A stretch of DNA of 64,000 bases from positions 89,959 to 153,958 of the forward strand of contig MVQD01000038.1 in NCBI GenBank assembly GCA_002067095.1, in the 5' to 3' direction. The translations under genes were made by a program, and so were the position numbers. This DNA comes from Methanoregulaceae archaeon PtaB.Bin056. GTDB taxonomy: Archaea > Halobacteriota > Methanomicrobia > Methanomicrobiales > Methanospirillaceae. The notes beneath the pieces are model-generated. The model saw only the letters and a list, made by a program, of their open reading frames with translations, was not told where the DNA came from and made no database searches. Numbering within the stretch: the stretch's first letter is position 1; every line of letters begins with the position of its first letter. Shown in pieces: positions 44,204 through 52,380 of this stretch.

Positions 44204-44709
44204 ATCCTCCCGCTCACCTTCAGGTGTGCAATGATGGTGCAGATCTCCACCACGCCGATGACAACACCCCCCCTGTCAACCACCACCAGGTCAGGGTGGT
44301 GGTACTTCTCGAGGAGCCTGAGCGCCTCTTCGACAGGGGTATCCTCGTACACGGTGATATGCTTCCTCGACATGATGTCCTCCGCAGTCGATGCATCACC
44401 CCTGATTATGCACTCGATGCACCCCGACTTCTTCCTGCTTCGCACGCCGATTGTGGGAATGAGCTGGGTGATGAGATCAACAGGGGTGACTATCCCGAGA
44501 AAACGGTCTTCCTGGTCGACGACCACCAGATCCCTGCAGCCTTTCTGTGAAAAATGTGTGATGCAATGGGCGATCGGCGTATCGGGGAGGATTCTTTCGA
44601 AGTCACCGGTCATCAGATCCGAGATGGTGATCTTGTCAACACCTTCACCTTTCCCCCTCTCCTTGAGGTCAGGGGTTTCATCCGACAGATGGGCATCTCT
44701 CTTGGCCAT
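44200..44709 (-). CDS. Two-CBS-domain protein
   Basis: 169 aa: an N-terminal charged tail (about 1-25), then a pair of CBS domains (about 28-90 with ISDLMTGDFERILPDTPI and FLGIVTPVDLI; about 108-165 with AEDIMSRKHITVYEDTPVEEAL and VVIGVVEICTII). CBS pairs bind adenine nucleotides and act as energy or ligand sensors. The tail-to-tail neighbour is an antiporter, which could be its target, but that is inference. GAGAGGAGGACTCC before the ATG is a strong ribosome binding site, and CTTTTATGG about 55 bp upstream is the TATA element. Confidence 0.92.
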   Translation of the reverse strand: MAKRDAHLSDETPDLKERGKGEGVDKITISDLMTGDFERILPDTPIAHCITHFSQKGCRDLVVVDQEDRFLGIVTPVDLITQLIPTIGVRSRKKSGCIECIIRGDASTAEDIMSRKHITVYEDTPVEEALRLLEKYHHPDLVVVDRGGVVIGVVEICTIIAHLKVSGRI

Positions 44710-44810
44710 GGAGTCCTCCTCTCAGCCACGCTCCGGGGAATGATGGTGACTGTCTCCCCATAAAAGGTTTGGGTTCCCTGAACAGGCAGCAGGCCAGGAA
44801 GGTCCCTCTC

Positions 44811-45341
44811 TCAGGAAAGGCGCTGAAGCTGCGCCTGGCAGGCGGGACAGAATGCCCGTTTCTGCCTCATGATATCCTCAAGGATAAGGGGGTTGTGCAT
44901 GATGCATTCCGGATAGGGGCAATGGGCAAGACCAAGGAGGTGTCCTACCTCGTGGGCTGACTCCTTTACAAGGCGATCAATGAGATCGCCGTCATCGGGT
45001 GGATACCCGTAATACTCGTTTCCGAGGCGGGCTGTCGAGACCACCGCATTGCCGGTGGAATGCCGTGAGAGCCCGAAGAGATACTCGTCCCCCTCTCTGC
45101 AGAGGTCCTCGGAGACGACAAGCAGGATGGGACCATTGACGCCAGAGCGCTTCTTATAGAGGTCAAGGGAATCAAGAAGAACGGCGGCATTGGTCTGCCG
45201 TCTTGCCGGCATGTATCCGGTCACGACGAAATGGCTCTCGCAGACCTTTGGGTCGAGGGGAAGAATATATTCGAGCTCCCTTGACAGCGCGGCCTGGATG
45301 CCGGCAGGAGCGCGATCATCCCAAAAAATAAGCAAATCCAT
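44811..45341 (-). CDS. amzA: Archaemetzincin (zinc metalloprotease family M54)
   Basis: 176 aa. The diagnostic motif is complete: HEVGHLLGLAHC (H130, E131, H134, H140, C141), followed by CIM (C146, M148) and a second zinc site completed by CPAC (C165, C168). Cytosolic, no signal peptide. The physiological substrate of archaeal members is not known. It lies 20 bp from the divergent UPF0146 gene, so the two share a promoter region. Confidence 0.95.
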   Translation of the reverse strand: MDLLIFWDDRAPAGIQAALSRELEYILPLDPKVCESHFVVTGYMPARRQTNAAVLLDSLDLYKKRSGVNGPILLVVSEDLCREGDEYLFGLSRHSTGNAVVSTARLGNEYYGYPPDDGDLIDRLVKESAHEVGHLLGLAHCPYPECIMHNPLILEDIMRQKRAFCPACQAQLQRLS

Positions 45342-45360
45342 CTCTTACCTATATGTGGGT

Positions 45361-45783
45361 ATGGCCGGGCTTAAACATATTGAGCGAAGTATCGCGTCGT
45401 ACATTTCGAAACATTACCGCAATGTGGCGGAAATAGGAGTCGGCAGGAACCCGGAGACCGCATTGGCCCTGAGGGATCGTGGAGTCAGGGTCTTCTGCAC
45501 GGACATTCGGCCGGTCCCGGCAATCCCGGGAGTCGATGTGGTGCACGATGATATCTTCGCACCGGACGTGGCGCTGTACAGGGACCTTGACCTCATCTAT
45601 TCATTGAGGCCCCATGAGGAGATGATGCCTGCCCTGCTTGCCCTCGCACGTGAAGTGGACTGCGACCTCCTGGTGTATCATCTCGGGTTCGAAGGGTTCC
45701 GTGATGGCGGCGAGCTGCTGGACTGCGGGGTTGTCCTCCACCGGTACTACCGCTGTCAGAACCCTTCGAAGAGAGTCTTTTGA
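45361..45783 (+). CDS. UPF0146 family protein
   Basis: 140 aa from the ATG at 45361. Rossmann-like, methyltransferase-type fold: VAEIGVGRNPETALALRDRGVRVFCTDIRP resembles motif I and its acidic follow-up, then VVHDDIFAPD and LIYSLRPHEEM. Function unknown in this archaeal family. A start further upstream in frame would run through the amzA gene and is unlikely. It overlaps convergent rfcL by 28 bp. Confidence 0.88.
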   Translation: MAGLKHIERSIASYISKHYRNVAEIGVGRNPETALALRDRGVRVFCTDIRPVPAIPGVDVVHDDIFAPDVALYRDLDLIYSLRPHEEMMPALLALAREVDCDLLVYHLGFEGFRDGGELLDCGVVLHRYYRCQNPSKRVF

Positions 45784-47156
45784 TCCTTCCGGGAAGACCG
45801 ATCCGCCGGTGTTTTTTGCGGAGGTGCTTCTTCTTTTTCTGCAGGGAGACCTGTCTGCACCCCATCTCCTCCTTCTCCCCGCTTTCTTCTGGTCTTCGTC
45901 TCTCTCTCTCTCTTTATTTCCTGATCCTTCTCTTCAGCAGCAAGGGTCCTATTGACCGAGGCTGCCCGGGACCGGTCATGGAGAAAGAGATCAAGCTCGT
46001 CTGCATCGAGCGAGAACTCCCTCGCATAGGTGAGAGGGTCTCGGTCGATGATCATGGTGAGCGGGGACATGTAGGTCTCAAGAAACGTCCTCTGTGGCAT
46101 GTGAAGCGAAGAGGCAACTTTCCTGAGCATCGATGACCGCACCGCCTTCTGCTTCTGGTAAGAAGACATCCTCTTCCAACGCTCAGGAGGGGTAATCCTG
46201 GCATGGAGTCCTCTTTTATCCGCAACACTCCCCACGCCAAGCACCATGAGGGAAGTCGCATACCTCCAGAGGGTATGGTACTGCTGCCGGTACGTGTAGC
46301 CCAGGTATTCATCAGCGCGGGACAGGCAGGAATACGCCGAGGCAAGGTCGTCGATCTCGGAGATGGCGGCAAGATTTGCCTCGATCCACTGTATGAGGGT
46401 GTCCGGAGTCTCGTCAACCTCGTAGGCAATTTTCATGAGGGAATCGGCAGGTGTGTTCCCATAAATGGCGGCGATAAGGTCAAAAACCGATGATCGATCG
46501 TCTTTTTCGGAAGGGAGGATCTCCTCTGAGAGGTACTCCCTTCCGGAGGCCGCTGCATAGAGCATGTTCACTGCCGCTCTCACGTCGCCATGGGCCGATT
46601 CCGCGATCTGGTGGAGGGCATGCTCGCTGCACGAGATCTTCTCTGCCGCACAGATATACCTGAGTCTGGGAGCGATGGAACGTGCCGGGAGGGCCTTGAA
46701 CTGCACGCCGTCGCACCTGCCCCGGATCTCTCCAGGAATTGCATAGAGATCGTTTGCAATGAGGAGGATTGGCTGGCGGGACCCTCTGATCAGATCGAGG
46801 ATGGCACGAGCCCCTCCACGGTCTGCGGTCCCGTGAAGATTATCGGCCTCGTCAATGATGATCAGCTTTCTTTGTGCACCGGTGAGGCTTGCGGTCGTGC
46901 TCCCGCTCACTGCGGTTCGCTCGATGGCTGCCCTGGTCCGCTGGTCGCTTGCATTGAGCTCGATCACTTCCCAGCCCATATCGGCTGCAAGGGCATGCGC
47001 ACTCGAGGTCTTCCCGGTTCCGGGTTTTCCATAGAGGATGAGCGGCTTTTTGTCCCGGCTCCACGTCCTGGCCCATTCCAGCATCTGGCGCAGCGCGGTG
47101 CTGTTTCCCACCACTTCGTCGAGGTGTGCAGGCCGATATTTCTCCGCCCAGTCCAT
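45756..47156 (-). CDS. rfcL: Replication factor C large subunit
   Basis: 466 aa clamp-loader subunit. MDWAEKYRPAHLDEVVGN opening, Walker A GKPGTGKTS (43-51), Walker B IIIDEADNLHG (about 99-109), sensor 1 LIANDLYAI, and the RFC collar domain (about 230-330). A charged C-terminal tail ends in QKTLFEGF, a PIP box for the sliding clamp PCNA. Works with RfcS (not in this window) to load PCNA. TATA element ATAATTTATTT (minus strand, about 47180-47190) gives a very short leader. Confidence 0.97.
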   Translation of the reverse strand: MDWAEKYRPAHLDEVVGNSTALRQMLEWARTWSRDKKPLILYGKPGTGKTSSAHALAADMGWEVIELNASDQRTRAAIERTAVSGSTTASLTGAQRKLIIIDEADNLHGTADRGGARAILDLIRGSRQPILLIANDLYAIPGEIRGRCDGVQFKALPARSIAPRLRYICAAEKISCSEHALHQIAESAHGDVRAAVNMLYAAASGREYLSEEILPSEKDDRSSVFDLIAAIYGNTPADSLMKIAYEVDETPDTLIQWIEANLAAISEIDDLASAYSCLSRADEYLGYTYRQQYHTLWRYATSLMVLGVGSVADKRGLHARITPPERWKRMSSYQKQKAVRSSMLRKVASSLHMPQRTFLETYMSPLTMIIDRDPLTYAREFSLDADELDLFLHDRSRAASVNRTLAAEEKDQEIKRERETKTRRKRGEGGDGVQTGLPAEKEEAPPQKTPADRSSRKDQKTLFEGF

Positions 47157-47238
47157 GCCTCTTGTTTCGACCCTGTATCAAATAAATTATCACTGATGAT
47201 GCTCCAATGAGATATAACAAACCGGCTCTGTTGTCTCT

Positions 47239-48252
47239 ATGGAATTAAACGGCGTATCTGTGGCAAAGATTGCATCGGTGGTGAGAGAATACGAAGGTGT
47301 CAGGCGAAAGCATGCCATCGGCGAGATGGTGAAGGCCCTCCGTATCGAGTCTCCCGGTGTGCTGGCCTCGTTCGGTGAGGATGCCGCGGTGATAGAACAC
47401 GGCGACGAGGCCCTTCTCCTGGCTGCAGACGGCATATGGAGCAGGTTGATGGAAGCAGACCCTTACTGGGCGGGATACTGCGCAGTCCTCGTCAATATCC
47501 ACGATATCGCAGCCATGGGTGGCCGCCCCCTCGCCATGGTTGATGTCTTTTCGATCTCTGACCCAGGCATCCAGACTCAGGTCATCGCCGGTATGCACGA
47601 TGCATCTGTCCAGTTCGGAGTCCCCATCGTCGGCGGGCACCTCCATCCCGATACACCCTACAGCGTGATCGATGTGGCAATCCTGGGAACAGCGCCAAAG
47701 GACTCGGTGATCTATTCCCACACCGCCAAGGAAGGAGACTGCGTTATTGTTGCAGTAGACCTCAACGGCAGGGTCCATCCGTCATGCATCCTTAACTGGG
47801 ACTCGGTGACGATGAAGTCCCCCAAAGAGGTGAGATCCCAGGTGAGGGTGCTTGAGGGTCTTGGAAGGGACCGGCTGGTCAGTGCCGGCAAAGACATCAG
47901 CAACCCGGGGGTTATCGGGACTCTCGGTATGCTCCTCGAGGTGAGCGGAAAGGGGGCTTCCATTGCCCTCGACAGGCTCCCGATGCCGGACCTTGCTTCA
48001 CATCAGATGACCTTCGAGCAGTGGGTCAGGATTTACCCCGGTATGGGGTTCGTCCTCACCGCCCCGGATCAGAACGTCCCCGAGATCTGCAGGCGCTTTG
48101 AGGATGTCGGAATGACCGCAAGAAACGTAGGACACGTCACTGACGACAGGATGCTCTGCCTGGTGCTTGGGGGCGACGCATCCCCCGTGTTTGATTTTGA
48201 TAAAAATGGCATCATGCGCCTCTTCTCTGACGATGGCTCATGCCTGAAGTGA
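47239..48252 (+). CDS. Methanogenesis marker protein 2 (AIR synthase-like)
   Basis: 337 aa. PurM/SelD/HypE/ThiL superfamily: [27 protein letters not shown] is the N-terminal ATP/metal region, [20 protein letters not shown] the central signature, then [18 protein letters not shown]. The adjacent marker-4 gene and the family form fit methanogenesis marker 2, found across methanogens; reaction unknown, probably an ATP-dependent activation. Alternative assignments (ThiL, SelD-like) are less likely. TATA-like GATATAACA (47211-47219) about 24 bp before the ATG implies a leaderless transcript. Overlaps the next gene by 13 bp. Confidence 0.85.
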   Translation: MELNGVSVAKIASVVREYEGVRRKHAIGEMVKALRIESPGVLASFGEDAAVIEHGDEALLLAADGIWSRLMEADPYWAGYCAVLVNIHDIAAMGGRPLAMVDVFSISDPGIQTQVIAGMHDASVQFGVPIVGGHLHPDTPYSVIDVAILGTAPKDSVIYSHTAKEGDCVIVAVDLNGRVHPSCILNWDSVTMKSPKEVRSQVRVLEGLGRDRLVSAGKDISNPGVIGTLGMLLEVSGKGASIALDRLPMPDLASHQMTFEQWVRIYPGMGFVLTAPDQNVPEICRRFEDVGMTARNVGHVTDDRMLCLVLGGDASPVFDFDKNGIMRLFSDDGSCLK

Positions 48253-48992
48253 AGATAGGGATCGGGGTCCTGGAAGAGAGCGGAAAGGTCGTCGCAAGTA
48301 TCCAGCGGTCTTGCTGTGCATCGAGTACTCTCCTTTATTGCCGTCCAGGCGGAATCCCACGGGCGGATGGCCTCGAGATCAGGGAAGATCCAAATCCGGG
48401 AGAAGCCCTTGTCCGCGACCTCTTCAATGGTACTCTCGACGCTGCCGTGAGGGGTACGCTCCCTTCCAACTCCACGCTCTCGGCGCTCAAGAGAGCGGCG
48501 GGTGTTGACAGCCTCGAGAGAGCCGCGGTGCTCGAGACCACGGACGGCATCAAATTCATCCTTGCACCCGTGGGAGTCGACGAAGGGTGGACTGTCCAGG
48601 AGAAGGTATCACTGGCCCGCAAAGCGGAAAAGCTCGCCCGGATACTATGTCTCAGGGAAGGCGTGGCCATACTCTCTGGGGGAAGACTTGGCGACGCAGG
48701 CAGACACCCGAGGGTGGACGAGAGCATGGCTCAGGCCGAACTCGTCGCACGCCTTGCAGGAGCACGCCATTATGAGATCCTGATCGAGGAGGCAGTGAAT
48801 GAATCAGGGGTGATTATTGCTCCTGATGGGATCTCAGGGAATTTGATCTTCCGTACGCTCACCTTTCTCGGAAAGGGTCACGGACATGGCGCACCTGCCT
48901 TAAATATCGATAGAATCTTTGTAGATACCTCGCGCGCCTCCCCGGATTTTGTCAATGCGCTCCATCTCGCAAATTTATTGGCCGATAGGTGA
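48240..48992 (+). CDS. mtxX: Methanogenesis marker protein 4 (MtxX-like)
   Basis: 250 aa. Related in form to phosphate acetyl/butyryltransferases: REDPNPGEALVRDLFNGTLDAAVRGTLPSNSTL, VAILSGGRLGDAGRHPRVDES, and the C-terminal PDGISGNLIFRTLTFLGKGHGHGAPALN. Named MtxX from association with methyltransferase genes in Methanosarcina; the reaction is not established. Overlap with the marker-2 gene argues that the two act in one pathway, possibly cofactor or coenzyme M-related assembly (inference). Confidence 0.85.
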   Translation: MPEVKIGIGVLEESGKVVASIQRSCCASSTLLYCRPGGIPRADGLEIREDPNPGEALVRDLFNGTLDAAVRGTLPSNSTLSALKRAAGVDSLERAAVLETTDGIKFILAPVGVDEGWTVQEKVSLARKAEKLARILCLREGVAILSGGRLGDAGRHPRVDESMAQAELVARLAGARHYEILIEEAVNESGVIIAPDGISGNLIFRTLTFLGKGHGHGAPALNIDRIFVDTSRASPDFVNALHLANLLADR

Positions 48993-49125
48993 AATGCCAG
49001 TTTCTACGTTTATTTTTCAGAAAGAGGCTGAAATTATCGAAGGGAATGAAAGAATAGCATGTTCTGCACCCACAGGGCACAATCCTTTCAGGGAGACGCG
49101 GAAATAGGCAACCGGCGACAAATTA

Positions 49126-49151
49126 CGCGAAAATCGCGAAATCTTTAAATA
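49126..49151 (+). promoter_or_regulatory. Histone promoter with adjacent inverted repeat
   Basis: CGCGA-AAA-TCGCG (49126-49138), a perfect 5-bp inverted repeat, ends four bases before the TATA element CTTTAAATA (49143-49151), i.e. over the BRE. The ATG at 49188 lies about 40 bp downstream behind GAGGTAA. Confidence 0.5.
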
Positions 49152-49187
49152 TTTCCTGATACATTTTTTGAATTGAGGTAAAATACA

Positions 49188-49394
49188 ATGGCAGATTTAC
49201 CTATTGCTGCAGTTGTGAGAATTGCGAAGAAGAATGGTGCTGAAAGAGTAGGCAGCGATGCGGCTGCCGCACTGGTTGCAAAGGCAGAAGAGTACATCGC
49301 AAACCTGACAAAGGAAGCCAACAGGCTTGCCCTTCACGCAGGGAGAAAGACGATCAAGGAAGAGGACGTGGAGCTTGCGGCAAAGTCCGCATAA
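49188..49394 (+). CDS. Archaeal histone (HMf family)
   Basis: 68 aa single histone fold: DLPIAAVVRIAKKNGAERVG, the long central helix, and HAGRKTIKEEDVELA, all nearly as in HMfA/HMfB. The conserved Arg of loop 1 region and the terminal RKTIK DNA-contact segment are present; no tail. Wraps DNA as dimers and larger assemblies. Expected to be highly expressed; strong TATA element and GAGGTAA ribosome binding site. Confidence 0.97.
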   Translation: MADLPIAAVVRIAKKNGAERVGSDAAAALVAKAEEYIANLTKEANRLALHAGRKTIKEEDVELAAKSA

Positions 49395-49630
49395 TCCTTA
49401 CCTTTTCCAAAAAAATCCGCTCTCAAAACTGGCCAGCAACACAACAATCAAGGTGGCATCAACCCTTTTCCCTGAATCCTCACAGAGCCCCTGCCATTCA
49501 TATTGGTCGCAAGATCCACCGAACGAATACTTAAAATTATGCTGTGCATAGCTGAATGGCATAAGGATTTTTACCCCTATGAGCCATCTTTCGTTACCTT
49601 CGAAAGAGGGCTTTTCACAGGGGGAGATTG

Positions 49631-49999
49631 ATGACAGGGCATCTGCTGGGTGTGGCAGGAAAGACCAGTCCGGACATTGTCCAGTCAATTGTGGAACTGG
49701 GGAAGAAAGGCCAGCCTGCGGTTGACTTTCTTCTCCTGGCATTACAGGACAGGGATAAACGCGTCAGAATAGCAGCAGCACATGCTCTCGGCGAGATCAG
49801 AGATACGCGGAGTGTTGAACCGCTCATTTCAATGCTTGCAGACTGCGACCGGGACATCCGGTTCATCAGCGCATCTGCACTGGGAATGATCGGCGACCCC
49901 CGGGCAATCGGACCACTCGCCAGCGCATGTGCAGACGAGAATTGTTTCGTACGCATTACCGCAAAGGAAGCACTCGCCAGGATTTCATTCCCGCGCTGA
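49631..49999 (+). CDS. Small HEAT-repeat protein
   Basis: 122 aa from the ATG at 49631 behind GGGGGAGATTG; a TTG directly before it is an alternative. About three HEAT/PBS-lyase-type repeats, e.g. DRDKRVRIAAAHALGEIRDTRSVEPLISML and DRDIRFISASALGMIGDPRAIGPL. These form an alpha solenoid for protein binding. No catalytic or membrane element. Partner unknown. Confidence 0.88.
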   Translation: MTGHLLGVAGKTSPDIVQSIVELGKKGQPAVDFLLLALQDRDKRVRIAAAHALGEIRDTRSVEPLISMLADCDRDIRFISASALGMIGDPRAIGPLASACADENCFVRITAKEALARISFPR

Positions 50000-50091
50000 A
50001 TGAGAAATCCCGGCGCTTATTCCCATTTCCGACAAGTTACTGGGCCTCTTCCAGGAACGGTTATACGTCGGTCTCGACGAGAATCATGTGA

Positions 50092-50100
50092 TTTTTTTTT
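50092..50100 (+). terminator. Oligo-T terminator after the HEAT gene
   Basis: Nine T residues about 92 bp after the stop, before convergent hisB. Confidence 0.5.
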
Positions 50101-50172
50101 GGATAAGGTCGAGGAACCATTTAAAAATACAAGAGTCCTCACAATTCCATGCGGCTGCTTCCTTCCTGATGA

Positions 50173-50754
50173 TCAGAGTGTTCCCTTGGTGCTTGGCACT
50201 TTCTCGATATTGGCTCCACGACGGGTCGCAGCGCCGATCGCAATCCCAAATGCCTTGAAGAGTGCCTCACACTTGTGGTGGTCGTTCTTTCCGTCAATGA
50301 CCAGGTGCGCGGTAATCCCTGCATGGATACAGAGGCTGTAGAAGAAGTGCTCGAATATCTCCCGTTCGATTCCTCCCACGCGGGGATGAAAGAATGTGCC
50401 CTTGAATACCAGGAACCCCCTGCCCCCACAGTCAAGTGCCGCGGTGGCAATGGACTCATCCATGGGGATGATCGCATGGGCAAACCTCACGATTCCCCTG
50501 CCGTCCGCGATCGCTTCTCTGAAAGCCTGGCCGAGGACAATGCCAGTGTCCTCGATGGTATGGTGCACATCCACTTCGAGGTCGCCCTTCGCCGAGCAGG
50601 AGAGGAAAAAACCCCCGTGCGTGGCCATTGCGGTGAGCATGTGGTCAAAAAATGCAATTCCGGTGGCGATCTCCCCTTCCTGCGGGGTATCAAGATCCAG
50701 GACGATGTCAATAGACGTCTCTTTTGTCTTCCTTGTTCGTTGTACGCGTCTCAT
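50173..50754 (-). CDS. hisB: Imidazoleglycerol-phosphate dehydratase
   Basis: 193 aa, the single-function archaeal form (no phosphatase domain). Two metal-site motifs: [15 protein letters not shown] and the later HHTIEDTG and [27 protein letters not shown]. Dehydrates imidazole glycerol phosphate to imidazole acetol phosphate in histidine synthesis. The ATG overlaps the hisA stop by 4 bp. Confidence 0.97.
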   Translation of the reverse strand: MRRVQRTRKTKETSIDIVLDLDTPQEGEIATGIAFFDHMLTAMATHGGFFLSCSAKGDLEVDVHHTIEDTGIVLGQAFREAIADGRGIVRFAHAIIPMDESIATAALDCGGRGFLVFKGTFFHPRVGGIEREIFEHFFYSLCIHAGITAHLVIDGKNDHHKCEALFKAFGIAIGAATRRGANIEKVPSTKGTL

Positions 50755-51461
50755 TCTGCCGCCTCCATGGCCTCCCGCAGGTGCAGCCTCCCGCTGTAGA
50801 GTGCAGACCCAAGCACCACCCCAAAAGACCCAAGCTGCTTGAGGACCCTGATGTCATCCACCGTGGTGACTCCCCCTGCTACCGTGACCGGCAGGCGGGT
50901 TCGCCGCAGCAACCGGGCAACCGGTTCCGGGTCGATACCGGACTGCAGCCCTTCAACATCCACATTGGTGAAGAGTAGTCCTCCAGCACCCATATCCTCA
51001 AATCGTTCTGCCCATACAAGATAGTCTCCCCCGCTCTTCTGCCAGCCCTCTATGGTGATCTCCCCTCCCCGCGCATCAACGCCTGCCATGATCCGGGCGC
51101 TCCCGAATTCGTCGCTCAACCGCTTCAGGACAGGGGGGTCCCTGGTCGCGAGAGTACCGAGGATTATCCTCTCAACACCTGTCCCGAGCCACGCCGCTGC
51201 GTCCTCAAACGATCGGATGCCACCTCCTAGCTCCACCTCGATCCCGGTCTCCTGTACGAGCTCCCTAATCTTCTGCGCGTTCGACCATGAATCTCCAAAC
51301 GCTCCATCGAGGTTCACGACATGCAGGCATGTCGCGCCGAGATCCATCCAGCGGTGGGCACAGGCCAGCGGTTCGCCAAAGACAGTTGCCGATTCCTTCT
51401 TTCCCTGTATCAGCTGGACGCATTCTCCTTTGAGGATATCAACGGCCGGAAATACGCGCAT
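50751..51461 (-). CDS. hisA: Phosphoribosylformimino-5-aminoimidazole carboxamide ribotide isomerase
   Basis: 236 aa TIM barrel. [15 protein letters not shown] (first catalytic Asp), [17 protein letters not shown] (second region), and the phosphate-binding [11 protein letters not shown] and [11 protein letters not shown]. Isomerises ProFAR to PRFAR. The ATG lies one base after the hisG stop; order hisG-hisA-hisB on the minus strand. Confidence 0.97.
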   Translation of the reverse strand: MRVFPAVDILKGECVQLIQGKKESATVFGEPLACAHRWMDLGATCLHVVNLDGAFGDSWSNAQKIRELVQETGIEVELGGGIRSFEDAAAWLGTGVERIILGTLATRDPPVLKRLSDEFGSARIMAGVDARGGEITIEGWQKSGGDYLVWAERFEDMGAGGLLFTNVDVEGLQSGIDPEPVARLLRRTRLPVTVAGGVTTVDDIRVLKQLGSFGVVLGSALYSGRLHLREAMEAAE

Positions 51462-51462
51462 G

Positions 51463-52380
51463 TCAGGGGATCATCCGCTCTATGGGCATGACCAGGATAT
51501 CCCGCGCCCCGGACCGCTTGAGGAGGTGTATCAACTGGTAAACCCTCTCTTCTTCAACAACTGCGTGAATGGCGACCATATCCTGCCGCGAAGCGACTTC
51601 CATCACCGTCGGCCCGGAGAGACCGGGGAGGACAGAGGTGACCTGATCGACGCAGGCACGCCTCGCGTTCATCATCAGGTAGCACTGCCCCCTGGCCCTG
51701 ATCACGCTCTCGAGGGCAAGTACAATCTCTTCGATTTTTGTCCCTTTCGAAACCATTGAGCCGCGATTTGCGATCAGCATGGTGGTCGTATGAAGGACGG
51801 TATCAATGATACGGAGGCGGTTCGAACGGAGCGTGTTCCCCGAGCTTGAGAGATCGATGATCGCTTCGGCAATACCGAGGTATGGCGTGGCTTCGCAGGC
51901 CCCGCCGACCGGCACGAGTGTGACGTGAACCCCGGTCTCCTGGAAATATCGCCTTGATATGACAGGAAACTCGGTGGCCACTCTTGCGCCCTCAAGGTCT
52001 CTTGGTGATGAGAAAACCGCATCTTCCCTGACGGCAAGGACAAGAGATGCCGATCCAATCTTAAGGTCAAGGAGCTCGGATACCTCAGACTCGCGCTCGA
52101 GAACCATGTCATGGCCGGTGATCCCGAGATCTGCTGCACCGTTGGCCACGTATTCCGGGATATCCACCGGCCTTGCGAAGAGGATCTCCACGTGGGGATC
52201 GGGAGTGCGGGAGACGAGGCGACGTTCACCAATGTCAAGGAGGTGAAGGCCGCTCTTCTCCATAAGCTCGTTGACCGGCCCCGATATCCGTCCCTTGTTG
52301 GGGATGGCCAGTCGGACGACCTGGTTCCCTGAAGTCTGGAGAGGTGCCTTTTCCCTATCAGAACGTCTTGATCTCGCCAC
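51463..52380 (-). CDS. hisG: ATP phosphoribosyltransferase, long form
   Basis: 305 aa from GTG 52380, the only start codon ahead of the family opening VRLAIPNKGRISGPV; it lies inside the end of mat (23-bp overlap). Catalytic core with ADLGITGHDMV, the PRPP loop DLSSSGNTLRSNRL (about 195-208), and a C-terminal ACT-like regulatory domain (about 235-305), so it is the hexameric, histidine-inhibited form that needs no HisZ. First step of histidine synthesis. Confidence 0.94.
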   Translation of the reverse strand: MARSRRSDREKAPLQTSGNQVVRLAIPNKGRISGPVNELMEKSGLHLLDIGERRLVSRTPDPHVEILFARPVDIPEYVANGAADLGITGHDMVLERESEVSELLDLKIGSASLVLAVREDAVFSSPRDLEGARVATEFPVISRRYFQETGVHVTLVPVGGACEATPYLGIAEAIIDLSSSGNTLRSNRLRIIDTVLHTTTMLIANRGSMVSKGTKIEEIVLALESVIRARGQCYLMMNARRACVDQVTSVLPGLSGPTVMEVASRQDMVAIHAVVEEERVYQLIHLLKRSGARDILVMPIERMIP

